Under the pieces are notes generated by a model, which made no database searches, was not told where the DNA came from, and saw only the letters and a program-made list of their open reading frames with translations. Position numbers and translations under genes: made by a program. A stretch of 64,000 bases of DNA from Modestobacter roseus (lineage in GTDB: Bacteria; Actinomycetota; Actinomycetes; Mycobacteriales; Geodermatophilaceae). This document shows positions 26,623 to 35,029 of the stretch, one piece after another (positions within the stretch are counted from its first letter, which is position 1; each line of letters starts with the position of its first letter). The stretch is from the NCBI RefSeq assembly GCF_007994135.1, contig NZ_VLKF01000001.1, positions 2,046,001-2,110,000 on the forward strand, read 5' to 3'.

Positions 26623-28659
26623 TTACCCATAGGGCGTGTGCTCGTTCTCGTCGGTCAGACCGCGCCGCAGGTCGCCCGGCGCCGGGCCCCCGGCGGGGGC
26701 GCCGTCGTGGCCCATCGAGCTCTCCAGCTGCCACGGCACGCTGGTGATCATCACGCCGGGCTGGAACTGCAGCCGGGTGCGCAACCGCAGCGCGCTCTGG
26801 TTGTGCAGCACGTTCTCCCACCAGTGGCCGACGACGTACTGCGGCACGAACACCACGACCAGCTCCCGCGGGCTGGAGCGGCGGATGTCCTTGACGAAGT
26901 CGACGACCGGCCGGGTGATCTCCCGGTAGGGCGACTCCAGCACGGTCAGCGGCACCGGGATGTCGTAGCGGTCCCAGTCGGCCTGCAGCCCCCGCGTCTC
27001 GGCGTCGTCGACGTTGACCGTCAGCGCGGTGAGCACGTCCGGTCGGGTGGCCCGCGCGAACGCCAGCGCCCGCAGCGTGGGCTTGTGCACCTTGGAGACG
27101 AGCACCACCGCGTGCACCTTGCTGGGCAGCGTGCGGGCGTCGGTGTCGGGCACCAGCTGGCGGGAGACGTTCGAGTAGTGCCGGTTGATCGCCCGCATCA
27201 GCAGGTAGATGAACGGCATCACCAGGATGACCAGCCAGGCCCCGCGGGTGAACTTGGTGATCACGATGATCGCCAGGACGATCGTGGTGATCGAGCCACC
27301 GATGGTGTTGATCAGCTGCGAGCGGCGCATCTGGGCCCGCTGCTGCCGGTCCTCGGTGCCCCGCAGCTCCCGGTTCCAGTGCCGGACCATGCCCCACTGC
27401 CCGATGCTGAAGCTGGTGAAGACGCCGACGATGTACATCTGGATCAGCCGGTTCGGGTCGGCGTCGAAGGCGACGATGAGCAGCGCCGCGAAACCGGCCA
27501 GCAGCAGGATCCCGTTGCTGTACACCAGCTTGTCGCCGCGGGTGTGCAGCTGGCGCGGCATGAACCGGTCCTGGGCGAGCACCGAGCCGAGCAGCGGGAA
27601 GCCGTTGAACGCGGTGTTGGCCGCCAGGATCAGCACCAGCGCGGTGGCCGCCTGGATGTAGAAGAAGCCGACCGAGGTGTCCCCGCCGAAGGTGGCCGCG
27701 GCCAGCTGGGCGATCACCGTGCGCTGCGGGTCGGTCTCGCAGTCGCCCGGGAAACCGACCAGGTCGCAGGTGTGCTCGGCGTACTTGACGTCGGCCAGCA
27801 GCGCCATCGCCGTCACCCCGGCGAACATGGTGGCCGCGATGCCGCCCATCAGGGCCAGCGTGGTGGCGGCGTTCCTGCTCTTGGGCGGGCGGAAGGCCGG
27901 CACCCCGTTGGCGATCGCCTCGACGCCGGTCAGCGCGGTGCACCCGGAGGCGAAGGCGCGCAGCACGAAGAAGACCAGCGCCAGCCCGCCCAGCGTCTCG
28001 TAGCCCGGCTCGGGGGTGATCGACCACGAGGCGCTCTCCGCGACGACCGGGGAGTCGGTCATGAAGTCCCGCACCAGGCCGGTGACGATCATGACCATGA
28101 TCCCGGCGACGAACAGGTACGTCGGGACGGCGAAGGTCTTCCCCGACTCGCGCAGCCCGCGCAGGTTGGCCGCGGCCAGCAGCGCCACCAGGCCGACGGC
28201 GATGAGCACGCGGTGCTCGTTGAGCGTCGGGAACGCCGAGATGATGTTGTCCGTGCCCGCCGACACCGACACCGCCACGGTGAGCACGTAGTCGGTGAGC
28301 AGGGCGCTGGCCACGGTCAGCCCGGCGAACTGGCCGTGGTTCTTCATCGCGACCTCGTAGTCGCCACCGCCCGAGGGGTAGGCGTGCACGACCTGGCGGT
28401 AGGACAGCACCACCACGGTGAGCAGCAGGACCACGAGGACGGCGAGCCACGGCGCCAGGAACAGGAACGCCGTCCCGGCCAGCGTCAGCACGATCAGGAT
28501 CTCCTGGGTGGCGTAGGCCACGGAGGAGAGCGGGTCGCTGGCGAAGATCGGCAGCGCGAGGTGCTTGGGCAGCAGCGACTCGCCGACCCGGTCGCTGCGG
28601 ACCGGCCGGCCGAGGACGAGTCGCTTCGGGAGTTGTCCGAGGTCGGACAGGCTTGGCAC
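26623..28659 (-). CDS. KimA-like APC-superfamily potassium permease
   Basis: A 678-residue protein with about 12 membrane segments (residues about 40-470) and a C-terminal cytoplasmic UspA-like domain of about 180 residues. The sequence closely follows Bacillus KimA: ASDPLSSVAYATQEILI in TM1, LSYRQVVHAYPSGGGDYEV, SGCTALTGVEAIANGVPAF and LAANTAFNGFPLL. KimA is a K+/H+ symporter. It is divergent from two TrkA (RCK) genes, as in Rv2690c/ceoB/ceoC. GTG 28659 lies 7 nt after a TACCAT box (28667-28672), so the mRNA is probably leaderless. Specificity for K+ is inferred; older annotation calls the family amino-acid permease. Confidence 0.85.
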   Translation of the reverse strand: MPSLSDLGQLPKRLVLGRPVRSDRVGESLLPKHLALPIFASDPLSSVAYATQEILIVLTLAGTAFLFLAPWLAVLVVLLLTVVVLSYRQVVHAYPSGGGDYEVAMKNHGQFAGLTVASALLTDYVLTVAVSVSAGTDNIISAFPTLNEHRVLIAVGLVALLAAANLRGLRESGKTFAVPTYLFVAGIMVMIVTGLVRDFMTDSPVVAESASWSITPEPGYETLGGLALVFFVLRAFASGCTALTGVEAIANGVPAFRPPKSRNAATTLALMGGIAATMFAGVTAMALLADVKYAEHTCDLVGFPGDCETDPQRTVIAQLAAATFGGDTSVGFFYIQAATALVLILAANTAFNGFPLLGSVLAQDRFMPRQLHTRGDKLVYSNGILLLAGFAALLIVAFDADPNRLIQMYIVGVFTSFSIGQWGMVRHWNRELRGTEDRQQRAQMRRSQLINTIGGSITTIVLAIIVITKFTRGAWLVILVMPFIYLLMRAINRHYSNVSRQLVPDTDARTLPSKVHAVVLVSKVHKPTLRALAFARATRPDVLTALTVNVDDAETRGLQADWDRYDIPVPLTVLESPYREITRPVVDFVKDIRRSSPRELVVVFVPQYVVGHWWENVLHNQSALRLRTRLQFQPGVMITSVPWQLESSMGHDGAPAGGPAPGDLRRGLTDENEHTPYG

Positions 28660-28846
28660 GGCGGCGATGGTACGGACGCGCGGGGCCGCTGGACGCCGCG
28701 ACGGGGCGACCTCACTCACACGGGCCCCCGGGCGGGTCACCGGCGGCCCTGCGCGGCCGCCCCGGCCTCCTCGCGGGTGTAGCTTCGCCCGCTGGAGCCC
28801 GGGCGCTGCGCGCGGGCACGAGGTGTCGATCAGGCGGGGTGGGACA

Positions 28847-29515
28847 GTGCACGTGGTCGTCATGGGCTGCGGCCGCGTCGGGTCGGCGATCGCCCGGCGC
28901 CTGGAGACGATCGGGCACAGCGTCGCGGTCATCGACCAGGACCCCGAGGCGTTCCGCCGGCTCGGCCCGGAGTTCGGCGGCCGGCAGGTGACCGGGCTCG
29001 GCTTCGACCGGCAGACGCTGCTCGACGCCGGCATCGATTCCGCGGGCGCCTTCGCCGCGGTCAGCAGCGGGGACAACTCCAACATCATCAGTGCCCGGGT
29101 GGCCCGGGAGACCTTCGGCGTCGAGCACGTCGTCGCGCGCATCTACGACTCCAAGCGCGCGGAGGTCTACGAGCGGATGGGCATCCCGAGCGTGGCCACC
29201 GTCCCCTGGACGGTGAACCGGCTCATGCGCGAGCTGCTGTCGGTGAAGGTCAGCGAGATCTGGCGCGAACCCACCGGGCAGGTGCTGCTCATGCGGGTCA
29301 CCGTCACCGATGCCTGGGTGGGCCGGCCGCTGACCGAGCTGGAGGCCGCCTCCGGCGCCCGCGCCGCCTGGCTGCTCCGCTTCGGGGACGCCCAGCTGCC
29401 CACCCCGACCACCGTGCTGCAGACCGGCGACCACCTGGTCGTCGCCGCCACCGACGACATCACCGACCGGGTGCACCAGACGATGCAGGGCCCGGCCGCA
29501 GGGGGGCACCACTGA
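28847..29515 (+). CDS. ceoB: TrkA-type potassium regulatory protein (CeoB)
   Basis: A 222-residue cytoplasmic RCK protein. The N-terminal Rossmann part has VVVMGCGRVGSAIARRLE (NAD(H)/nucleotide loop) and VAVIDQDPEAF; the C-terminal TrkA_C part begins near residue 140 (VSEIWREPTGQVLLMRV). It would bind nucleotides to gate a K+ permease. The Cys in GCGRVG is shared with mycobacterial CeoB. GTG 28847 is preceded by GGGGTGGGA. It overlaps the second TrkA gene by TGATG. No TrkH/KtrB pore gene is nearby; the divergent KimA-like permease is the likely partner. Confidence 0.9.
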   Translation: MHVVVMGCGRVGSAIARRLETIGHSVAVIDQDPEAFRRLGPEFGGRQVTGLGFDRQTLLDAGIDSAGAFAAVSSGDNSNIISARVARETFGVEHVVARIYDSKRAEVYERMGIPSVATVPWTVNRLMRELLSVKVSEIWREPTGQVLLMRVTVTDAWVGRPLTELEAASGARAAWLLRFGDAQLPTPTTVLQTGDHLVVAATDDITDRVHQTMQGPAAGGHH

Positions 29516-30183
29516 TGCGGGTCGCCATCGTGGGGGCCGGCGCCGTCGGCCGCTCCATCGCCACCGAGCTGCTCGGCAACGGGCACAGCGTGATGCTCAT
29601 CGAGCGCAACGGCTCCCGGGTGAAGCCCAAGGCCGTACCGGGCGCCGAGTGGGTGCAGGCCGACGCCTGCGAGGTCTCCTCCCTCGAGGAGGCCCAGCTG
29701 GCCACCTGCGACGTGGTCATCGCCGCCACCGGGGACGACAAGGCCAACCTGGTCGTCTCGTTGCTGGCCAAGACCGAGTTCGCGGTCAACCGCGTCGTCG
29801 CCCGGGTCAAGGACCCGCGCAACGAGTGGCTCTACACCGAGGCGTGGGGCGTCGACGTCGCCGTCTCCACCCCGCGCGTGCTGGCCGCCCTGGTCGAGGA
29901 GGCGGTCACCGTCGGCGACGTCGTCCGGCTGATGAGCTTCCGCAAGGGCGCCGCGAACCTGGTGGAGATCACGCTGGCCGAGGACACCCCCTGGGTGGGC
30001 CGGCCGCTGCGCGAGGTGCCGCTCCCCCGCGAGACCGTGCTCACCACGATCCTGCGCGGCGACCGCGTGATCACCCCGGCCCCCGACGAGCCGCTGGAGG
30101 CCGGTGACGAACTGCTGTTCGTCACCCACGGGGACATCGAGGAGGAGCTCCAGCGCACCCTCTGCCCCGACGGGAGCTGCTGA
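29515..30183 (+). CDS. ceoC: TrkA-type potassium regulatory protein (CeoC)
   Basis: A second 222-residue RCK protein, same layout as CeoB. RVAIVGAGAVGRSIATELLGNGHSV is the nucleotide loop, VMLIERNGS the acidic end of strand 2, and the TrkA_C domain starts near residue 140 (AANLVEITLAEDTPWVGRPL). The two paralogues probably form a hetero-oligomeric ring. Start overlaps the ceoB stop (TGATG), so the pair is co-translated. Downstream lies DUF3159 in the opposite direction, the same order as in M. tuberculosis. Confidence 0.9.
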   Translation: MRVAIVGAGAVGRSIATELLGNGHSVMLIERNGSRVKPKAVPGAEWVQADACEVSSLEEAQLATCDVVIAATGDDKANLVVSLLAKTEFAVNRVVARVKDPRNEWLYTEAWGVDVAVSTPRVLAALVEEAVTVGDVVRLMSFRKGAANLVEITLAEDTPWVGRPLREVPLPRETVLTTILRGDRVITPAPDEPLEAGDELLFVTHGDIEEELQRTLCPDGSC

Positions 30184-30201
30184 CCGGGCCCCGCCGGCCG
30201 G

Positions 30202-31035
30202 TCAGGCCGCGGGACGCTGCTGCTCGTCGGCCGCGGGTTCCGCGGCGCGGTGCCGGTGCAGGCGGGCCACCACCCAGAGCGTGACCACCAGCTGGACGGC
30301 GGTGACCGGCAGGCCCAGCACCACCGACGAGGTGCCCAGCCAGCCCACCTCGTTCTGCCACCAGAACAGCCCCTGGACCGCCGCGCGGAGCAGGAACACC
30401 GCGCCCCACAGCACGGTCAGCCACGAGTAGGCCCGCAGCATCCGCGGGTCGTCGCGCCAGTGCACCTCCGGGGCCACGTCCGGCTCCCGCGCCCGGACGA
30501 CCTCCTCCGCGGCGGCGTCGACGTCGACCGCGGGCACCGGGGCGCGGCGACCGGGGAGCCGGTCGCGCAGCGACGACAGCCGGTGACCCGACATGGCCCC
30601 CAGGTGGCTGGGCGCCAGCCACTCGGCGACCACGCCGACCAGGGGCCGGCGGAACAGCAGCGACCCGAGCAGCACCAGCGCGATGCCGGCGTTGCGCACG
30701 ATCCCGAGGACGAAGAAGTCCCGGGCCTCCCCCGTGCGCCAGGCGATCAGGACGGCGACGGCGACGGCGAACAGGCCGCTGATCGCCTGCTGGACGGTCT
30801 GCCGGCGGACCAGCCGCAGCAGGAACACCAGCACCGCGGCGGCGACCGCGGTCCAGATGCCGACCCGGAGACCGCCGACGGCGTTGGCCACGACGAAGGC
30901 GACGGTCGGCAGCGAGGCGTCGACCATGCCGCGCCAGCCGCCGAGCTGGTCGAGCACCATGTGCCGGTCGAACGTGAACGCCGGGTCGCCGGCCGGACCG
31001 GAGCCCGAGGGACCCGCTCCCGTGGGCCCGGTCAC
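30202..31035 (-). CDS. DUF3159 family membrane protein
   Basis: A 277-residue protein with about six membrane segments in two groups: residues 43-120 (TVAFVVANAVGGLRVGIWTAVAAAVLVFLL, VFAVAVAVLIAW-like and IVRNAGIALVLLGSLLF) and 205-262 (SWLTVLWGAVFLLRAAVQGLFWW and VTLWVVARL). A hydrophilic loop separates them. It matches DUF3159 (Rv2693c type), function unknown, found beside ceoBC and the OB-fold gene across actinobacteria. That order hints at ion or membrane stress, without proof. GTG 31035 starts 7 nt after the OB-fold gene stop. Confidence 0.87.
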   Translation of the reverse strand: MTGPTGAGPSGSGPAGDPAFTFDRHMVLDQLGGWRGMVDASLPTVAFVVANAVGGLRVGIWTAVAAAVLVFLLRLVRRQTVQQAISGLFAVAVAVLIAWRTGEARDFFVLGIVRNAGIALVLLGSLLFRRPLVGVVAEWLAPSHLGAMSGHRLSSLRDRLPGRRAPVPAVDVDAAAEEVVRAREPDVAPEVHWRDDPRMLRAYSWLTVLWGAVFLLRAAVQGLFWWQNEVGWLGTSSVVLGLPVTAVQLVVTLWVVARLHRHRAAEPAADEQQRPAA

Positions 31036-31042
31036 CGTCGGG

Positions 31043-31471
31043 TCATCCGGCGCACAGCTCGTACCGCGGGTTGTAGATGACCCGCCGCCCCTCGAAGGCG
31101 CCGAACCGGCCGTGGGCGGTCAGCCGCCGGCCGGGCTCGATGCCGGGGATCCGCCGCCGGCCGAGCCAGACCAGGGTGACCGACCCGGAGCCGTCGAACA
31201 GCTCGGCCTCCAGGGTGGGGACCGTCTCGCGCGGGGTGTAGACCACCGACTTCAGCCGGCCGGTGACGGTGACCACCTCGCCCTTGCGGCACTGGCTCAG
31301 CGGCTCGCAACCGGCGGAGGCGACGTCGGACTGGAGGGCCCGGGCATCGACCTCGTGGTCGTCGGCGGTGAGCTTCTGCAGGGTGCGGGACAGCCAGCCC
31401 CGCGCGCCCGGCTGGGCGGCCGGTGCCCCGCTGCGCGCATCGGCCCCGCCCTGGGTCCTGGTCTCGGTCAC
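31043..31471 (-). CDS. OB-fold nucleic-acid-binding protein
   Basis: A 142-residue protein. Residues about 60-138 form an OB-fold like the RecG/RecJ wedge or tRNA-anticodon type: GEVVTVTGRLKSVVYTPRE, LEAELFDGSGSVTLVWLGRRRIPGI, GRRLTAHGRFG and VIYNPRYEL. Likely binds single-stranded nucleic acid; target unknown. Same type as Rv2694c. GTG 31471 lies 6 nt after TACCCT (31478-31483), giving a leaderless start inside the operon; it also overlaps the stop of the hydrolase gene upstream (GTGA). The N-terminal 40 residues are low-complexity. Confidence 0.87.
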   Translation of the reverse strand: MTETRTQGGADARSGAPAAQPGARGWLSRTLQKLTADDHEVDARALQSDVASAGCEPLSQCRKGEVVTVTGRLKSVVYTPRETVPTLEAELFDGSGSVTLVWLGRRRIPGIEPGRRLTAHGRFGAFEGRRVIYNPRYELCAG

Positions 31472-32265
31472 GAGCCCAGGGTAGTGCCGTGCCGGGCGGC
31501 TGTCGGGCGTGTGCTGAGCCACGCGACGGTGCGTCGCCAGGGGCCGGCGGCGACGTCGATCAGGACCATGTGGTCACCGGGCACGAGGTCGACGTCGACC
31601 CGGTCGCCGGCCCGCCCGGCCGCCGCGGCGTACCGCTCGCTCTGCGCCGGTGGGACGGAGGTGTCCTGGAGGCCGTGCACGCAGAGGGTCGCCGCGCCGG
31701 TGGGCAGCAGCCGCGCCGGGTCGGCCACGGCGTACCGGTCGGGGACGTCGTCCGGGCCGCCGCCGAGCAGTTCCTGGGTCGCACCGTCCCCCAGCCCCGC
31801 CGCGGCTGCCGCGGCCAGGTCGAGCACCCCGGCCTGGAGCACCGCGGTGGCCACCCGGACCCGGGGCCCCGCACCGAGGGCACCGGGCGGCAGCGCGCCA
31901 CGCCCGGCCAGCCAGGCGGCCAGGTGCCCACCCGCCGAGTGGCCGATCACGGCCACGTCGTCGAGGTCCAGGCGGTCGGCCCCGGGCAGGTCGGGCAGCG
32001 CGTCCACCGCGGCCGCGACGTCGGCCAGCGTGGTGGGCCAGCCGCCGCCGGCACCGACCCGGCGGTACTCGACCGCGACGGCCGCCCACCCGCGACCGGC
32101 GAGGTCGGCGGCGAGCGGGCGGGCCAGTTCGATGCCGTAGGGGGCCCGCCAGAAGCCACCGTGCACGACCACCGCCACCGGAGCCGGCCCGTCGCCGTCC
32201 GGCAGGGTCAGCTCGAGGAACTGGTCGCTCGCGGGCCCGTAGCGGTGCACCGCCGGGGCGCTCAC
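31468..32265 (-). CDS. Alpha/beta hydrolase (kynurenine-formamidase-like esterase)
   Basis: A 265-residue alpha/beta hydrolase. The oxyanion strand is VVVHGGFWRAPYG, the nucleophile elbow GHSAGGHLAAWLAGR, the acid is expected near VHGLQDTSVPPAQSE, and the His is in LVPGDHMVLID. HGGFW and the EYRRVG motif recall arylformamidases and small esterases, but the substrate is not clear. It overlaps the DUF3710 gene by GTGA at its start and the OB-fold gene at its end, so the three are co-transcribed leftward. Confidence 0.85.
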   Translation of the reverse strand: MSAPAVHRYGPASDQFLELTLPDGDGPAPVAVVVHGGFWRAPYGIELARPLAADLAGRGWAAVAVEYRRVGAGGGWPTTLADVAAAVDALPDLPGADRLDLDDVAVIGHSAGGHLAAWLAGRGALPPGALGAGPRVRVATAVLQAGVLDLAAAAAAGLGDGATQELLGGGPDDVPDRYAVADPARLLPTGAATLCVHGLQDTSVPPAQSERYAAAAGRAGDRVDVDLVPGDHMVLIDVAAGPWRRTVAWLSTRPTAARHGTTLGS

Positions 32266-33113
32266 CCGGCGGCGCCGGCCGGGGGTGTGGGCGGGGTGAC
32301 CGGCGACGCGGGGGGCGGGGTGGCCGGCGGCGTGACCGGCGGGGTCACCGGCGACGCGGGGGGCGGGCTGACCGGTCGGGCAGCGGGCGGGGTCACCGGT
32401 GGCGCCGCCGGGCGGGCGGCCCGCGGGGCCGCCGCGCGACCGGCCTGCTGCTGGCGGGCCAGCTGCTCGGCGGCCTGCGCCGGCAGCTTGAGCGGCAGCG
32501 GGTCGCGCACCGGCATCGGCTCGCTGCCCCGGACCACCACGATCTGCCGGAACGCCTCCTCGAGGGCGGACGGGTCGCCGTCCGGGGCCGCGGCCGGCCC
32601 GTTCAGCAGCCCGCGCAGGAACCACCGCGGACCGTCGACCCCGAGGAACCGGGCCGCCCGCCGCTCCGGCTTCGGCGCGGGCTGGCCGGGCTGCCCGGCC
32701 GTCGTCGCCACCACCGTGCCGGAGAGCTCGGGGCCGAACGGGCCCTCGGACTCGGCCAGCCGACCACCCTGGCCACTGGCGCTGCGGGCCAGTTCGGCAC
32801 GGACCTCGTCCCACAGCCCGCCGGCCCGCGGGGCGGCGAACACCGAGACCTGCAGCAGCGACTCCCCCGCCCGCAGCGTGGCGGCCACCACCTGCTGCTG
32901 CTGGTTGACCTCCACGCGCAGCTCCATGCCCGGGACGGCAGGCAGCCGCAACGAGCCGAGGTCGATGCGCGGCATCCCGTCGTCCGGGGCGTCGGCGGCG
33001 TCCCACGGCCCCGCGGTGCCCACCTCCACCCGCTCGCGGATCTGCGGGTCCGGGGGGACGCCGCGCTCGCGCAGGGTCCGGTCGATCCGGTTGCGCCGTC
33101 GTCCGATGGGCAT
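32262..33113 (-). CDS. DUF3710 family protein with Pro-rich tail
   Basis: A 283-residue protein of the DUF3710 family (Rv2696c type). The folded part spans about residues 30-190: IDLGSLRLPAVPGMELRVEV, LQVSVFAAPRAGGLWDEVRAELA and RFLGVDGPRWFLRGLLNG. The C-terminus, from about residue 220, is an Ala/Pro/Thr/Ser-rich repeat (PPASPVTPP units), probably disordered and variable in length. Function unknown; it always sits beside dut. ATG 33113 begins 1 nt after the dut stop. DNA of the tail shows near-exact direct repeats that could slip in replication. Confidence 0.88.
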   Translation of the reverse strand: MPIGRRRNRIDRTLRERGVPPDPQIRERVEVGTAGPWDAADAPDDGMPRIDLGSLRLPAVPGMELRVEVNQQQQVVAATLRAGESLLQVSVFAAPRAGGLWDEVRAELARSASGQGGRLAESEGPFGPELSGTVVATTAGQPGQPAPKPERRAARFLGVDGPRWFLRGLLNGPAAAPDGDPSALEEAFRQIVVVRGSEPMPVRDPLPLKLPAQAAEQLARQQQAGRAAAPRAARPAAPPVTPPAARPVSPPPASPVTPPVTPPATPPPASPVTPPTPPAGAAG

Positions 33114-33114
33114 C

Positions 33115-33672
33115 TCAGGGCCGTCCTTCCACGTGGTCTGGGGTCGGCGCCGTGTCTGCGGCGTGCGCCGTGGGGTCTGCGGCCAGCGCCGTGGCGCCGC
33201 CCGTGGAGCCGTGGCCGCCGCTGCCGCGCTCGCTGCGCGGCAGCTCGGTCACCGGCACGAACCGCGCCCGCACCACCGGCTGCACCACCAGCTGGGCGAC
33301 CCGGTCGCCGCGGGAGAGCCGGAGCGTGGTGCGGGGGTCGAGGTTGACCAGGTTCACCTTGATCTCACCGCGGTAGCCGGCGTCGATCGTGCCGGGGGCG
33401 TTGACCAGGCTCAGGCCCAGCCGGTGGGCCAGCCCGGAGCGCGGGTGCACGAACCCGGCGTACCCGGCGGGGATGGCCACCGCCACCCCGGTGCCGACCA
33501 GCGCCCGCTGGTGCGGGGCGAGCTCGACGTCCTCGGCCAGGCAGAGGTCGGCGCCCGCGTCACCGGGCAGGGCGTAGACCGGCGCCACCGCACCGGCCCC
33601 GGTGAGCAGCACCGGCACGTCGACGACGTCGTCGTCGGCCGGGACCGGGGAGCCGGGAGGGAGTGCGGACAC
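33115..33672 (-). CDS. dut: Deoxyuridine 5'-triphosphate nucleotidohydrolase (dUTPase)
   Basis: A 185-residue trimeric dUTPase that hydrolyses dUTP to dUMP, keeping uracil out of DNA and feeding dTMP synthesis. Motifs 1-4 are present: [32 protein letters not shown] and [13 protein letters not shown]. Motif 5 appears degenerate but present as [10 protein letters not shown], the flexible glycine arm that closes the site. The tail after it is longer than usual by about 30 residues. GTG 33672 lies 6 nt after TAGCCT (33679-33684), predicting a leaderless mRNA. Confidence 0.95.
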   Translation of the reverse strand: MSALPPGSPVPADDDVVDVPVLLTGAGAVAPVYALPGDAGADLCLAEDVELAPHQRALVGTGVAVAIPAGYAGFVHPRSGLAHRLGLSLVNAPGTIDAGYRGEIKVNLVNLDPRTTLRLSRGDRVAQLVVQPVVRARFVPVTELPRSERGSGGHGSTGGATALAADPTAHAADTAPTPDHVEGRP

Positions 33673-33699
33673 GCCGCGAGGCTAGCCGCGCCGCGCGGT

Positions 33700-34641
33700 T
33701 CAGGACCGGGGCGGGGGCAGCGGCGTCCGCAGGTCCGCGCGCACCCGGTCGGCCAGCGCGACGGTCGCCTTGCGGTTGCCCCGCGCCGCCAGCGTCGCAC
33801 CGACCAGCAGCGGGGCCAGCGACGTGGTGCTGCGCGCCAGGCGGCGGGTGAGCTGGCGGCGCAGCGCGGCCGCGCCGGCCGAGCCGATCATCGCGAACAG
33901 CCCGCCCGAGGAGGCCGCGCCGACGGCCCGCTGGGTGCTCCAGCTGGCGAGGTAGGCGGAGGCCCGCCGGCGTGCGTCCCCGGGGGCGGGCCGGCCGGCG
34001 AGCTCGTGCAGCTCGCCGACGAGGACCACCTCGACGGCGGCGGTGAGGGCCGTCTGCGCGCCCAGTTCCAGCGGCACCGCGAGCATCGTGGGCGGGGCGA
34101 ACCACTGGGCCGCGGCCAGTCCACCGGTGGCCGCGCCGACGCCGCCGGTCAGGCGGGCCGCCCGCGCGACCAGCGCCTCGGCGATCTCCTCGTCGGTGGC
34201 GCCAGGGTGGGCGGCCCGCAGCCGCGCCCGGTCCCGGATGGGCAGCCGCGGGGCGGCCGCGTCGAGCAGGTCGCCCAGCAGGCCGCCCGGCGCCGTCGCC
34301 CCGTGGGACCTGCCCCCCTGCGACCGGCCCGCGCCGGCGGCGCGGTCCTCGCCGTTGCGCGCCGAGCGGGCGGCACCGGCGAGGGCGCCGGCCACCTCCG
34401 ACAGCACCCGCCCGGCGGCCGCCGCACCGCCCCGGTCCTGCGCCGACCCGGCGGTCGCCGACGGGCCGGGCGCCGCGTCCCGGCCCAGCAGCGCGGCGAC
34501 GGCGTCGGCCAGCGCCCGGGCCGCCGCCCCGAGCCCCGGGCCGACGACCTCGCCGACCACCGGCTCCTGCTCGGTGCCGCCGACCGGGCGCGGCGGCGGG
34601 ACGTCCCGCGGCGCGCTGCTCCGGTGATCGGACTGGCTCAT
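33700..34641 (-). CDS. Hypothetical protein, helical, with EcsC-like character
   Basis: A 313-residue Ala-rich protein that I cannot assign firmly. The first 140 residues are low-complexity. The second half (LPIRDRARLRAAHPGATDEEIAEALVARAARLTG, TMLAVPLELGAQTALTAAVEVVLVGELHELAG, AAALRRQLTRRLARSTTSLAPLLVGATLAARGNRKA) has amphipathic and hydrophobic helices like EcsC or peptidase-adjacent membrane-associated proteins. It occupies the place held by the DUF3093 gene Rv2698 in M. tuberculosis, but does not look related. ATG 34641 has GGGGGAAG upstream. Repeat A copy 3 precedes it. Confidence 0.75.
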   Translation of the reverse strand: MSQSDHRSSAPRDVPPPRPVGGTEQEPVVGEVVGPGLGAAARALADAVAALLGRDAAPGPSATAGSAQDRGGAAAAGRVLSEVAGALAGAARSARNGEDRAAGAGRSQGGRSHGATAPGGLLGDLLDAAAPRLPIRDRARLRAAHPGATDEEIAEALVARAARLTGGVGAATGGLAAAQWFAPPTMLAVPLELGAQTALTAAVEVVLVGELHELAGRPAPGDARRRASAYLASWSTQRAVGAASSGGLFAMIGSAGAAALRRQLTRRLARSTTSLAPLLVGATLAARGNRKATVALADRVRADLRTPLPPPRS

Positions 34642-34669
34642 GGTCTTCCCCCCGGTGAGGTGGTGGAAC

Positions 34670-34725
34670 GGCCCCCGCGCCGGGTCCCGCCGCGAGCGTG
34701 CGGGCGGCGGGGGGCACGGGGGTCC
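34670..34725 (-). repeat. Structured repeat family A, copy 3 (56 nt)
   Basis: On the minus strand the element starts 4 nt after the TGA of the DUF4193 gene. Outer arms GGACCCCCGTGC and GCGCGGGGGCC pair with the same bulged A. Its core differs from copies 1 and 2 at seven of 33 positions but keeps GCTCGCGGCGGG, and the inner stem is fully paired. Confidence 0.82.
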
Positions 34726-34729
34726 TCCG

Positions 34730-35029
34730 TCAGGAGCAGTCGCGGCAGAAGAGCTGGTCGCCACGGGTGCTGGCGAGCCGGCTGCGGTGCTGCACCAGGA
34801 AGCAGCGCGAGCAGGTGAACTCGTCCTCCTGCTTGGGCAGCACCCGGACGGTCAGCTCCTCGTTGGAGAGGTCGGCGCCGGGGAGCTCGAGGTTCTCGTT
34901 GAAGTCGGTCTCGTCGACGTCGACCGAGGACGACTGCGCCTCCGCCCGGCGGGCCTTGAGCTCCTCGAGGGAGTCCTCGCCGAGCTCGTCGGCCTCGTTG
35001 CGGCGGGGGGCGTCGTAGTCGGTGGCCAT
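34730..35029 (-). CDS. DUF4193 family zinc-ribbon protein
   Basis: A 99-residue protein of the DUF4193 family (Rv2699c type). The N-terminus is acidic (NEADELGEDSLEELKARRAEAQ), and the C-terminal half carries a zinc ribbon: FTCSRCFLV and LFCRDCS supply four cysteines. Widely conserved in actinobacteria and thought to be essential in mycobacteria; the molecular role is unknown. ATG 35029 has AAGGGGCACC upstream. Downstream is repeat A, then the hypothetical gene. The protein ends on the last zinc-ligand motif, so the C-terminus is structural. Confidence 0.92.
   Translation of the reverse strand: MATDYDAPRRNEADELGEDSLEELKARRAEAQSSSVDVDETDFNENLELPGADLSNEELTVRVLPKQEDEFTCSRCFLVQHRSRLASTRGDQLFCRDCS

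Noticed and set aside
26526..26630. Upstream extension of the TrmA-family gene to ATG 26630
   Set aside because: The extension would translate repeat A and lacks the conserved TRAM start, which begins at about 26525.
28660..28846. c-di-AMP riboswitch upstream of the KimA-like gene
   Set aside because: The conserved ydaO-type core was not seen, and the permease seems to start leaderless.
32262..32450. Direct repeats in the DUF3710 gene as a possible CRISPR or satellite
   Set aside because: They are in-frame Pro/Ala/Thr codon repeats of a disordered tail, with no spacers.
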